A DNA stretch of 64,000 nucleotides from CAVYXZ01 sp965223835 (GTDB taxonomy: Bacteria > Chloroflexota > Anaerolineae > Aggregatilineales > Phototrophicaceae): assembly GCA_965223835.1 (NCBI GenBank), contig CBDCXQ010000001.1, forward strand, positions 3,596,001 to 3,660,000, read 5' to 3'. The notes beneath the pieces were generated by a model. That model was not told where the DNA came from, did not search any database, and saw nothing but the letters and a program-made list of their open reading frames with translations. The position numbers and the translations under genes are program-made. This document shows, one piece after another, positions 45,131-53,674 of this stretch (positions within the stretch are counted from its first letter, which is position 1; every line of letters begins with the position of its first letter).

Positions 45131-45147
45131 AAACCACCTCCTAAAAC

Positions 45148-45309
45148 GTGCAGACAGTCAGAACGACCTACACTGGATTTCAATTAAACGATATTCATTT
45201 ATATTGCGTAAACAGAAAGCTGTTACCGGATTGGCAATAACGCTGGAGCGTCACCCCGGCAACAAAGAGGAGGCGCTAGAGGTCGTTACTGCCGCTCGAT
45301 AAGGGCGGC
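45148..45309 (-). promoter_or_regulatory. Structured mgtE leader with competing helices, possible riboswitch
   Basis: On the minus strand four segments A (45284-45293), B (45256-45263), C (45233-45242) and D (45222-45229) follow in that order. A pairs with C over 10 bp (one G-T) and B pairs with D over 8 bp (one G-T). These helices cross, so they exclude each other or form a pseudoknot. A also overlaps a GCCGC/GCGGC hairpin (45291-45309). A last hairpin (45148-45173) ends in GTTTT just before the strong mgtE ribosome-binding site. I do not find the known M-box core. Confidence 0.4.
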
Positions 45310-45354
45310 CCCTGTTCAGATGAACTACTTGAGTCGGTCATTTTTCCTTCTCAA

Positions 45355-45381
45355 CAAGATGTTGATCGGGCAAACATCTTG
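45355..45381 (-). terminator. 9-bp hairpin after the acidic-protein gene
   Basis: CAAGATGTT and AACATCTTG form a perfect 9-bp stem with a 9-base loop, 43 bases after the stop of the acidic-protein gene. No T-run follows on the minus strand, so it may be a weak terminator or part of the mgtE leader. Confidence 0.35.
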
Positions 45382-45423
45382 CTTCTACAATGTTTTGGTG
45401 CAATAGCTTGGGAAGCTCAAGCA

Positions 45424-45759
45424 CTAAAAATTGTCGTGCTCGTAAGCTTCTTCGTCTTCATCTTCATCATCATAGTACAATTCATCATCGTCCTCGTAAA
45501 GGTCGATGTTATCATCATCATCGTCTTCTAGTTCATAGCCATCATCATCAACATCTTCAATATCCTCATCCAGATCAAGGTCAAGGTCAATGAGGTCAAC
45601 GTCTTCCACCTCATCTTCCAGCGCTTCATCGTCTAATGAGTCCTCGTCGAGATCGTCATCATCATCGAAATCAAGATCGTCGTCCTCGTCGAAATCGAGA
45701 TCGTCGTCATCCTGGAAGTCTTCTTCAATCAACATAAATGAATAATCATAATCATTCAT
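45424..45759 (-). CDS. Hyperacidic protein of unknown function
   Basis: From the ATG at 45759 the protein has 111 residues, of which about 67 are Asp or Glu (60%), with no Lys or Arg, a little hydrophobic spacing (LDLDLDLDED), and Tyr clusters near the end. It must be highly charged and intrinsically disordered unless bound to cations or basic partners. No family is recognised. Codon use alternates GAT, GAC and GAA, so this is not a simple trinucleotide expansion. It lies directly upstream of mgtE, which suggests but does not prove a link with Mg2+. An earlier in-frame start at 45819 is less likely. Confidence 0.65.
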   Translation of the reverse strand: MNDYDYSFMLIEEDFQDDDDLDFDEDDDLDFDDDDDLDEDSLDDEALEDEVEDVDLIDLDLDLDEDIEDVDDDGYELEDDDDDNIDLYEDDDELYYDDEDEDEEAYEHDNF

Positions 45760-45829
45760 GTTTCGCAACCCTATACGTAATTGTGGATAAACTGTCGTTA
45801 TTGTAGCATGTTTGGACAATAGTAAAGGC

Positions 45830-46411
45830 TTAATTTTGCGCTGATTTCACCAGATTCAAAAAATACTCGTGAAAACGTAAGTCATCGGTCAGTTCTGGAT
45901 GAAACGCAGTACCCAACAGGTGCCCCTCCTGTACGGCAATTATACGATCATCGGGCAATTTTGCCAGAATTTCAACGCCATTATGCACCGCCGTGACCAC
46001 CGGGGCGCGAATGAAAACCGCATGATAGGGTTGGTCAAAGTCCAGCGCCGGAATGTCCAAATCAGTCTCGAAGCTGTCGATTTGGCGACCAAAGGCATTG
46101 CGGTTTACACTGATGTCCATCAGGCCAAGAATGGGTTGCTCATCCACGCCGAGATCTCTGGCGAGAAAAATCAAACCGGCACAGGTGCCCCAGGTGGGAT
46201 GTCGCCGCGCAAACTCCCGTAGCGGTTCAATCAGGCCATAGGACACAGCCAACTTGCCTATAGTCGTGCTCTCGCCGCCGGGTATTATCAGGCCGTCAAG
46301 TCCAACCAGGTCTTCAGGCAAACGAACTTCAACTGCTTGAACCCCCAGCTTATGCAGCATTTTTACGTGCTCAATAAACGCACCTTGCAGCGCCAGCACA
46401 CCAATCTTCAT
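45830..46411 (-). CDS. pdxT: Pyridoxal 5'-phosphate synthase glutaminase subunit
   Basis: Releases ammonia from glutamine for vitamin B6 synthesis by the partner PdxS. The class I amidotransferase triad is visible: the nucleophile Cys in GTCAGLIFLA, and His and Glu in GTAFHPELTDD. The N-terminus IGVLALQGAFIEHV and the block LIIPGGESTTIGKL are diagnostic. The length of 193 residues is normal. pdxS, often adjacent, is not in this window. The ATG is at 46411 and the gene stands alone. Confidence 0.95.
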   Translation of the reverse strand: MKIGVLALQGAFIEHVKMLHKLGVQAVEVRLPEDLVGLDGLIIPGGESTTIGKLAVSYGLIEPLREFARRHPTWGTCAGLIFLARDLGVDEQPILGLMDISVNRNAFGRQIDSFETDLDIPALDFDQPYHAVFIRAPVVTAVHNGVEILAKLPDDRIIAVQEGHLLGTAFHPELTDDLRFHEYFLNLVKSAQN

Positions 46412-46583
46412 TCGCTATCTTCTCCAAGTAAAAGCTGTTGTCATCTTGGCGCAAACCAAATCGCTGGTCAAGGGGCGAGTGAGACCAAATAATCATGTCT
46501 GTGAAATGCGCAAGCTTTCCTGATGCGAAAAGAGGCGCAATAACCGGCTCTTACACCGCAAAACTATTGAGGTTGAAGCTGCC

Positions 46584-47771
46584 CTACGTGTTCAAATCTG
46601 CCAGTATTTGACGAGTTTGGTGCGGGTCCAACCAGCCAAACTGAGACTGCACCCAATCGGCATCTTTGTCCATGTCCAGCAGCATTTGCCAGAAGCAACG
46701 CGCTTCATCCAGATGACCCAGCGCGTGATGCGCCATCGCCAGGCCAGCTACCGCCAGTGGTCGGCGCGTTATTGTATCCAAATGGGTCAGCGCTCCCTCA
46801 TGCGGGCGCGGGCCAAACGGTGCTGTTCGCTGCGGTGCCTGCTGCTGTAATTCATTCGCCTGCAAAAAGTCTGCCAGCGCGGCAGCATAATGAGCCTGTA
46901 GATAATACGTAATCCCACGATTGAGATAACCCGACATATATTCAGGGTCAAGGCCGAGCGCAACATCGAAATCAATTAATGCGCCCTCCAAATCACCGCT
47001 GTCCCGGCGAATTCTACCCAGGTTACAATAAAAGATTGCATTCATTGGAGCGAGATCAAGGGCGATGGCAAAATCAGCCAACGCCTGTTCAAGTGCGCCT
47101 AAGCGAGCATAGACCAGCGCCCGGTTATTGTAGGCCAACGCGTGCTTCGGGTTGAGTTGGATGGCGCGGAAATGGTCAGCGAGTGCAGCACTCAATTGAC
47201 CTAATTTTGCGTGGACTAACCCGCGATTATCATAAGCGCTGGCATAGTTTGGTTTCAATGCCAACGCTTTGTCATAGTCTATCAGCGCGTTGTCGAGATT
47301 GCCCATCTCAGCCTGGACACTGGCACGATTGTTGTACACTGTCGCATTAGCCGCATCCAGACGCAATGCCATGTTATAGTCAGACAACGCGCCGGTAAAA
47401 TTGCCCTGTTCTTTAGCTGCCAATCCGCGATTGTTATAGGCGATAGCGTTGTGCGGATCAAGATAAAGGGCGTGATTATAATCGGCCAGCGCCGCCGGAA
47501 AATCACCGGCATTGGCGTACAGCAAGCCACGATTGATATAGGCATTCACACAATGTGGATTCAAATCCAACGCAGTTGCATAATCAGCCAACGCACCGAT
47601 CGCATCGCCCATTTGTTGACGAACACCGGCGCGGTGAACGAAGTGATCGTCATTTTCAGGGTCGAGATGAATTGCACGATCACAGTACTTGAGCGCACCA
47701 GCCAAATTGCCACGCATCAAATAGGTCAGCCGCCATTGTTCATAGATGTTCAACCGGAGTTTGCGAAACAT
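46584..47771 (-). CDS. Tetratricopeptide repeat protein
   Basis: 395 residues made of about eight consecutive 34-residue TPR units from residue 14 to 300 (for example ALADYNHALYLDPHNAIAYNNRGLA and its close repeats with AYNNRAL, AYDNRGLVHAKLG, FYCNLGRIRRD). No signal peptide or catalytic domain is seen, so it is a protein-protein interaction scaffold, probably cytoplasmic. The last 90 residues (LAGLAMAHHALGHLDEARCFW) include another degenerate TPR. It resembles TPR genes scattered in Chloroflexota genomes; the partner is unknown. Confidence 0.88.
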   Translation of the reverse strand: MFRKLRLNIYEQWRLTYLMRGNLAGALKYCDRAIHLDPENDDHFVHRAGVRQQMGDAIGALADYATALDLNPHCVNAYINRGLLYANAGDFPAALADYNHALYLDPHNAIAYNNRGLAAKEQGNFTGALSDYNMALRLDAANATVYNNRASVQAEMGNLDNALIDYDKALALKPNYASAYDNRGLVHAKLGQLSAALADHFRAIQLNPKHALAYNNRALVYARLGALEQALADFAIALDLAPMNAIFYCNLGRIRRDSGDLEGALIDFDVALGLDPEYMSGYLNRGITYYLQAHYAAALADFLQANELQQQAPQRTAPFGPRPHEGALTHLDTITRRPLAVAGLAMAHHALGHLDEARCFWQMLLDMDKDADWVQSQFGWLDPHQTRQILADLNT

Positions 47772-47995
47772 TGTGCCAGGACCTCGCTATAAAGAGTGAT
47801 CAACATAAATATCCAGCACACAGGCGCAACCATCACAAAAGTGCGAGTGAACGCCCGTCAGAATCGATATTTTTTGATGGGTTAATACACTAATCGTAAT
47901 CGATTTTGGGCTGTGTGATGCTTAACTTTTCCAGCAGTCATGCGGATTTAGCAGTAGTGTACAGGCGGGTAAAGTCGCTATCCGCCCGGCAGGCA

Positions 47996-49642
47996 TTAGG
48001 GCAAAATCTCAACGACAACACCTGCTTCGGCCCACTGGTAGAGCTGGCTGGCATTCTGCGAACTCAGCAATATACAACCATAAGTCACTCGCGTTCCCAG
48101 ATTATTCGTCCAGAGGAGTTGACTGCCGCCGCGTGTCGGGAAGCCATGAAAGCCATTGGTGAAGTCGGCACCGGGCACCGGGCGATAGACACCCATGAAG
48201 TTGGGCATGTACAGATTCCAATTCCCGGCATACGCATTGGGCACGTGTGAAATAATCTGATAGACACCGGGCCAGGTGGGGCTACTGTTAATGCCGGTGC
48301 TGGCACTCCAATCCCATTTCAACTGATTATTCTCATATACTCGGGTGCGTTGCTCACTGATGCTGACCACAATCCGCTTATCAGGCACAACTGGATAGTC
48401 AAAAAAATTATCAGCCGACGGAATCGTGATCTGCTGTCCGACAGCCAGTGAATCACCAACACCGGGGTTAGCTTGCTGAATCCAGGGATAGGGCACGCCA
48501 TAATCCCAGGCGATGCCGGTAATCGTCTCGCCCGGCTGGACGGTATGCAGGGTATCATGATGATAGAGACGAACATTAGTGTGCAAGCGACGCTGGGCCA
48601 ATGCAGCCTGAATAGCGCTCACAGCCGCATCAATATCCAGGTATTGTGGCCCGCCGATGGAATTCTGCTGGGTGGTCAGGTAGTTACGCAGAGCATTTTC
48701 TTCCAGTGCCAGCGACAATCCTATTGAGCTGGTCGAGTCTGGACTGGCGGTTAACCACTGACTCCATTGCGCTGGTGGCAGTGACCAATTGTATTGCTGG
48801 TTATCAATCGGGTCGAAAGCGGTAATTTGCAACGGCTTCGCCAGCAGTTCCGTTGCCAGAGACAACATGGGTGTGGCATCGGTAATCGTGGGTTCAATCA
48901 CGACCATCGACAAGTCCAACACACCATCAGCGATCTCTACCTCGAAGTTGCTTTCCAGCCGCTTCACCATATCAATCACATTCAATTTTCGTCCTGAACT
49001 GGCCGGAGTCGTTGTCGCTGCACCGTCAACCAATTGTATCCCGGCATTAATCGGCGCAACCTCAAACCGGGGTGCCAGTTCATCCAGCGTAACCGTCGCA
49101 ATCGATAGATTCAGATCAACAACCGGCGCAACATCAACAGCATCAAAAAGCGCCGCAAATACATTGCCAGCATTCCGCCCTTCCGCATAAGCCAACTGTG
49201 CCGTCGCATCGGCGTCCAGCGTCATACCGAGCAGTTCCGGGTGAAACGCCCAGGTCCGGTCGCCATCACGGAGTATGAGCGTATCCCAATGACCGCGTAG
49301 CAATTCCGCTGCTGCCGACTGTGATAACCCACCCAGCTCCACCCCGGCAGCACTCACACGCGGCAAAATACCTTGACCGTAGGTCAGCGCGAATCCCAAC
49401 GTGACTGCGGCACAGGTTGACAGCGCCAGCACCAAAAGGGCTGTCAGGGGTGCAATCCACCACCAGTTGCTGGTTTGACTTCTTGCCAGTGTTGGTCGAA
49501 CCGGCGCCGGGCGTAACCGGGGTGAAGGCGGCACTATTGGCCGCGAAATAACCACCGTGCGACCCGAAACCGGAATTTCGGGTTCAAGTCGAATCGGTTG
49601 GGTAACAGCTGCGTGAGTTGGGTTGGGCACACGGGCGGGCAT
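47996..49642 (-). CDS. Membrane-anchored L,D-transpeptidase with LysM domain
   Basis: 548 residues from ATG 49642; earlier codons would run into the divergent promoter. A cytoplasmic proline-rich N-terminus precedes one membrane helix (about 60-85, WWWIAPLTALLVLALSTCAAV). Outside, a VanW/peptidoglycan-binding-4-like region (90-350) is followed by a LysM domain (HTVQPGETITGIAWDYGVP, residues about 375-425) and a YkuD-type catalytic domain. The catalytic His499 (FHGF) and Cys523 are present, but the usual SHGC reads TYGC and the Arg/Asn after it is Leu. It probably cross-links or modifies cell-wall or lipoprotein substrates. Confidence 0.87.
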   Translation of the reverse strand: MPARVPNPTHAAVTQPIRLEPEIPVSGRTVVISRPIVPPSPRLRPAPVRPTLARSQTSNWWWIAPLTALLVLALSTCAAVTLGFALTYGQGILPRVSAAGVELGGLSQSAAAELLRGHWDTLILRDGDRTWAFHPELLGMTLDADATAQLAYAEGRNAGNVFAALFDAVDVAPVVDLNLSIATVTLDELAPRFEVAPINAGIQLVDGAATTTPASSGRKLNVIDMVKRLESNFEVEIADGVLDLSMVVIEPTITDATPMLSLATELLAKPLQITAFDPIDNQQYNWSLPPAQWSQWLTASPDSTSSIGLSLALEENALRNYLTTQQNSIGGPQYLDIDAAVSAIQAALAQRRLHTNVRLYHHDTLHTVQPGETITGIAWDYGVPYPWIQQANPGVGDSLAVGQQITIPSADNFFDYPVVPDKRIVVSISEQRTRVYENNQLKWDWSASTGINSSPTWPGVYQIISHVPNAYAGNWNLYMPNFMGVYRPVPGADFTNGFHGFPTRGGSQLLWTNNLGTRVTYGCILLSSQNASQLYQWAEAGVVVEILP

Positions 49643-49826
49643 TGGGTGACTTTCGCGTACAAATTGAATACCTCTATTATAGTGAAATTTCTCGCGACAA
49701 ATCTTGTCCCAAGTCCAACGTAGGGCGAGCGTGGGGCAGCGCAAACGAGTTCCTAACTTTTGCTGGGGCGTGCTGGAAATGGTATGCTTGGCGCGGACTT
49801 TGCTGGGCCTTATTAAGGAGAGATTT

Positions 49827-50705
49827 ATGTCTGAGGTTGAACTCGCGTTTGACAGTCAGGATACGTTGGGTGAAGGACCAACGTGGAGTGTCAAGGAACA
49901 GGCATTGTACTGGGTCGACATTTTGGGTAGTGCTTTTCACCGCTTAGACCCGGTGACGGGCGCACACGAGAAATTTGACATCGGCAAACTGGTCGGCACG
50001 GTGGTGCTGCGCGAATCCGGCGGTTTTGTACTGGCATTGAATGATGGCTTGTATTTTTGGGACCAGGAAAATGGGCTGGAACTCATCAATCATCCGGAAT
50101 CCGACAAACCCAACAATCGTTTCAATGATGGTGCAGTCGACCGGCAAGGACGCTTTTGGGCCGGAACGATGTCGATGGAGGGTGAGGGCAAAGTTGGCGC
50201 ACTCTACCGGCTGGATACCGATCACGCGGTCCAGCACATGGTCGGCGACATTATCATCTCGAACGGGCTGGGCTGGAGTCCGGATAATAAGATCATGTAC
50301 TACGCCGATACTGGCTATCGCACCATCTGGGCCTACGATTTTGACCCGGCGACGGGCGCAATCGAGAATCGCCGCGATTTTGCAGTCGTACCGGATGAGC
50401 CGGGCGAAGGCGCACCTGATGGGTTGACGGTTGATCGTGAGGGTTGTGTCTGGGGCGCGCGCTGGGGTGGCTGGAAAATCGTCCGCTATGACCCCGACGG
50501 CAAGCTGGAACGTGAAATCAAGCTACCGGCTGAGCGCATTACGAGCGTGATGTTCGGCGGTGCCGATTTAGATGAACTGTATATCACGTCGGCGCGATTA
50601 GACTATGATCCGGCTAAAGATAGTGAGACACAACCCCATGCCGGGAGTCTTTTCCGCGTGCGCCCCGGTGTTAAGGGGCTACCCGAAACCAGCTATGGAG
50701 GTTAA
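49827..50705 (+). CDS. SMP-30/gluconolactonase family protein
   Basis: A 292-residue calcium-dependent six-bladed beta-propeller lactonase. Markers are LGEGPTWSVKEQALYWVDILG, RFNDGAVDRQGRFWAGTMSMEG, SNGLGWSPDNKIMYYADTGYRTIWAYDFD and GAPDGLTVDREGCVWGARWGG, matching the metal-binding Glu, Asn and Asp positions of the family. Such enzymes open sugar lactones. The ATG at 49827 with AAGGAG is preferred to an upstream ATG in the leader. It heads a three-gene run (5-base gap, then 1-base overlap), suggesting a pathway for a sugar acid. Confidence 0.93.
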   Translation: MSEVELAFDSQDTLGEGPTWSVKEQALYWVDILGSAFHRLDPVTGAHEKFDIGKLVGTVVLRESGGFVLALNDGLYFWDQENGLELINHPESDKPNNRFNDGAVDRQGRFWAGTMSMEGEGKVGALYRLDTDHAVQHMVGDIIISNGLGWSPDNKIMYYADTGYRTIWAYDFDPATGAIENRRDFAVVPDEPGEGAPDGLTVDREGCVWGARWGGWKIVRYDPDGKLEREIKLPAERITSVMFGGADLDELYITSARLDYDPAKDSETQPHAGSLFRVRPGVKGLPETSYGG

Positions 50706-50710
50706 CAACG

Positions 50711-51643
50711 ATGCAAGCAACTCGTGATTTTCTGAAACAGATGGGGATGCCCCCCGGCGACCTTTATGACCTGCCGACTTCTGATAAACGCTTCCCCGAT
50801 GGCGCTCAATATCGTGTTGAGATTCCCAGTGTTGAGGGGCCGAATGCATTGCAAGCGGTGTTAGAAGAAGCTGAAAAGCAAAATGTACTCATTCACCGCG
50901 TTTCGCAGGGTAGCGGCATTATGCTACTGACAGATGCCGAAATCAAAGAGATGGTCCGTCTTGGTGCGGAAGCCGGGATTGAAGTCAGCCTGTTTGTGGG
51001 GCCACGGGCCGCCTGGGATACAGGCGCACAAATCGTCGCCAGTGCGGGCAAGAATCTGGGTGCACGCCTGCGCGGGATGGATCAGGTCGTCTACGCGGCA
51101 GAAGACATCAAGCGGGCAGCAGCATTGGGCTTACGTTCCTGTCTGATCGCTGATGAGGGCTTAATGTGGCTGGTGTTAGAGATGAAAAAAGCCGGAGAGA
51201 TTCCAGCTGATTTCGTCGTCAAGGTGTCGGTACAGATGGGCGCCGCCAATCCACTATCGGTTCGTTGGATGGAAGACCTCGGCGCGGGGACCTATAATGT
51301 GCCGACCGATTTATCTCTGCCACAACTGGCCGCCATCCGCCAGGCGATCAGCATCCCGTTGGATATTTACGTCGAAGTGCCGGACGATTTCGGCGGCTTC
51401 GTGCGCCATTATGAAGTGCCCGAAATGATACGCGTTGCCGGACCAATGTATGTCAAACTGGGGTTGCGTAACGCCCCCAACATCTATCCCAGCGGCGGGC
51501 ACGTCGAACCAACCGCGATTGCCCTGGCCCGCGAACGCGTCCACCGGGCGGCGATAGCGCTGGACATCATCCAACGCTATTACCCGGATGCAATAACATC
51601 CAAACGGGGCGCACCTGATCTGGGCATCCCGGTTATCGTCTAA
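50711..51643 (+). CDS. TIM-barrel protein resembling U32 peptidase family, function unknown
   Basis: 310 residues with the repeated beta-alpha pattern of a TIM barrel: GIEVSLFVGPRAAWDTGAQ, LRSCLIADEGLMWLV, FVVKVSVQMGAANPLSVRWMEDLGAGTYN and ISIPLDIYVEVPDDFGGFVRHYEVPE. It resembles proteins annotated as U32 peptidase-like, but no catalytic residues of that family can be confirmed by eye, so an aldolase or lyase role is equally likely. The ATG at 50711 follows the lactonase stop by five bases. Its stop overlaps the next start (TAATG). The pathway setting suggests a sugar-acid breakdown step. Confidence 0.65.
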   Translation: MQATRDFLKQMGMPPGDLYDLPTSDKRFPDGAQYRVEIPSVEGPNALQAVLEEAEKQNVLIHRVSQGSGIMLLTDAEIKEMVRLGAEAGIEVSLFVGPRAAWDTGAQIVASAGKNLGARLRGMDQVVYAAEDIKRAAALGLRSCLIADEGLMWLVLEMKKAGEIPADFVVKVSVQMGAANPLSVRWMEDLGAGTYNVPTDLSLPQLAAIRQAISIPLDIYVEVPDDFGGFVRHYEVPEMIRVAGPMYVKLGLRNAPNIYPSGGHVEPTAIALARERVHRAAIALDIIQRYYPDAITSKRGAPDLGIPVIV

Positions 51644-52680
51644 TGGCCGATATGTTGCTCAAGGATTATCAACCGCAGCCAAAATTATCGGTCAAGGCGA
51701 CACGAATTGAAAAACCGCGTTTCCCGGTGATCGAAGCGCACAATCACCTGTTCCCACCCTGGGACCAGCGTTCTCCGGCAGAATTGGCTGAAGTCATGGA
51801 TGCTGCCGATGTCCGCGTGTATGTCGATCTCGATGGGGGCTGGGGCGAAGATAAAGTCAACCATCGGCTGGATACGTTCAAAGCTGAACTCGGTGAGCGC
51901 TATTGTGTATTTGGGGGCGTGGATTGGGCCGCCTGGCCGGAACACGGCAATAAATTTGGCGAGTGGGCCGCTGGCCGTTTACGGATGCAGGCTGAACGCG
52001 GCGTTCAGGGCTTAAAAATCTGGAAGCCATTTGGCCTCCACATCAAAGATGATGCGAACAAGCTGGTGGCAGTGGATGACCGCCGCCTGGATCCAATCTG
52101 GCAGACCGCCGGTGAATTAGGCTTGCCGGTACTGATTCATGTGGCAGACCCCGTCGCTTTCTTCGACCCGCTGGATCGCTTTAATGAGCGCTGGGAAGAA
52201 CTGGAACGCCATCCAGATTGGCACTTCCCCAGCCCACCCTTCCCATCGTTCGAAACCATCATCAACGGACTGGCGAATCTCGTCACCAATCATCCCAATA
52301 CGACGTTTATTGGTGCCCATGTCGGCTGTTACGCTGAGAATCTGGCGTGGGTGGGCGACCTGCTGGACCGTTGTCCAAACTTTAATGTGGACATCAGCGC
52401 CCGCATTGCCGAATTGGGACGACAACCCTATACAGCCCGGCGCTTTTTCCTGAAATACGCGAACCGGATTCTGTTTGGAACCGATTCCGCACCCAACGTC
52501 AATGTGTACCGCACTTATTTTCGCTTCCTGGAAACCGACGACGAGTATTTCAACTATGGACAGGGGCCAGTTCCGCGCACTGGCCGCTGGCAAATCTATG
52601 GCCTCTTCTTGCCGGACGATGTGCTGCGCCAGGTCTATCATGCGAATGCCGCCCGCTTGATTCCTGGTGTCGCCATTTGA
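51643..52680 (+). CDS. Amidohydrolase-family (COG2159-type) metal-dependent hydrolase or decarboxylase
   Basis: 345 residues, TIM-barrel metal hydrolase. The N-terminal metal motif HxH is in VIEAHNHLFPPWD, followed by QGLKIWKPFGL, the barrel His in LPVLIHVADP, NTTFIGAHVGCYAENL and the last-strand Asp in RILFGTDSAPN. These place it in the Amidohydro_2 group, which includes lactonases and decarboxylases. It is the third gene of the lactonase operon, with a one-base overlap with the gene before it. Together with the ABC importer that converges on it, it points to uptake and breakdown of a carbohydrate or aromatic acid. Confidence 0.88.
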   Translation: MADMLLKDYQPQPKLSVKATRIEKPRFPVIEAHNHLFPPWDQRSPAELAEVMDAADVRVYVDLDGGWGEDKVNHRLDTFKAELGERYCVFGGVDWAAWPEHGNKFGEWAAGRLRMQAERGVQGLKIWKPFGLHIKDDANKLVAVDDRRLDPIWQTAGELGLPVLIHVADPVAFFDPLDRFNERWEELERHPDWHFPSPPFPSFETIINGLANLVTNHPNTTFIGAHVGCYAENLAWVGDLLDRCPNFNVDISARIAELGRQPYTARRFFLKYANRILFGTDSAPNVNVYRTYFRFLETDDEYFNYGQGPVPRTGRWQIYGLFLPDDVLRQVYHANAARLIPGVAI

Positions 52681-52747
52681 TGAGTGGTTGAGAAGGGAGT
52701 TCGTTTGCCACCGATCTCAAAAGGGTATGAACTCATTTGGCAATGTT

Positions 52748-53674
52748 TTAGCCTTTCAATCCGGTGGTGGCGATTCCTTCAACGATATATCGCTGCGCAA
52801 AAATATAGACAATCACCAGCGGCAAGATTGTCACGACCGAGCCGGCCAACAACAAATCCCACTGTGCTGAATACTCCCCCTGGAATGCGGTCAGGCCAAT
52901 CGGCAGGGTGCGATTCTCGGGACTCTTAATGTAAATTACAGCCCGTAGCAACTCGTTCCAATTGGCGATGAAGGCCAGGAGAAACAGTGTGGTCATAGCT
53001 GGGATAGACAACGGCAAATACACATGACGGTAAATCTGAAAAACGTTCGCGCCGTCAACAACAGCTGCATCCTCCAATTCGCGTGGAATATTGGAGAAAA
53101 ACTCGCGCAGCAAGAAAGTCCCAGTGGTGCCGACAAAGAATGAAGGCACAATCAATGGATTAAATGTATCTAACCACGCGCCACCGAAAAGCTTTAGGAC
53201 CGGGTCAAACACTTTGATCGCCAGGATGAATTCGGGGATAATAGTCACTTCAATTGGCACCAGCGCGGTCGCCAATAGCAGGCCAAATAAGATATTTTTC
53301 CCCCTAAATTCTAGACGTGCAAAAGCGAAACCCGCCAGTGAACTCGTTATCAATTGCCCAATGGAGGCCAGCAGCGCAACATAGAAACTATTGAAGGTGT
53401 AACGCGCAAAATTATACTCTTCAAAGAGCGTTATATAGCTGCTGAACATATCCGGTTGCCCCAATTTATCGGGGACCAAAAGCGGGGGCAATGAGAAAAT
53501 ATAGCCCGGTGACTTAAACGTCGTCGAGACCATCCAGATAAACGGAAACGCCATCAAAAGGGCAATCAAAAGCAGAAAAGCGTAGTTGAGTATACGTCCT
53601 ACAATATTTAAAGACAGGTTGCGATCTGAAAGAAAATGCGCTTGTTTACCAATGGTCGTGTAATTAGTAGACAT
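52748..53674 (-). CDS. Carbohydrate ABC transporter permease (MalG/UgpE type)
   Basis: 308 residues with six membrane helices, a binding-protein-dependent sugar transport permease. The cytoplasmic EAA loop that touches the ATPase is at about residues 195-215 (PRELEDAAVVDGANVFQIYRHVYLPL). The N-terminal start MALLIALLMAFPFIWMVSTTFKSP block is typical of MalG. It overlaps the preceding permease by 11 bases. No ATP-binding gene is in the cluster, so a shared MsmK/UgpC-type ATPase elsewhere must serve it. Confidence 0.93.
   Translation of the reverse strand: MSTNYTTIGKQAHFLSDRNLSLNIVGRILNYAFLLLIALLMAFPFIWMVSTTFKSPGYIFSLPPLLVPDKLGQPDMFSSYITLFEEYNFARYTFNSFYVALLASIGQLITSSLAGFAFARLEFRGKNILFGLLLATALVPIEVTIIPEFILAIKVFDPVLKLFGGAWLDTFNPLIVPSFFVGTTGTFLLREFFSNIPRELEDAAVVDGANVFQIYRHVYLPLSIPAMTTLFLLAFIANWNELLRAVIYIKSPENRTLPIGLTAFQGEYSAQWDLLLAGSVVTILPLVIVYIFAQRYIVEGIATTGLKG

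Noticed and set aside
45131..45423. M-box magnesium riboswitch upstream of mgtE
   Set aside because: The conserved M-box core sequences were not found. I report only the structural observation.
45390..45593. His-rich plus-strand frame opposite the hyperacidic gene
   Set aside because: A mirror of the Asp codons (ATC/CAT); no ribosome-binding site or conserved features.
49704..49826. N-terminal extension of the SMP-30 gene
   Set aside because: The extra 41 residues lie in the divergent promoter region. The ATG at 49827 has AAGGAG and starts the conserved domain.
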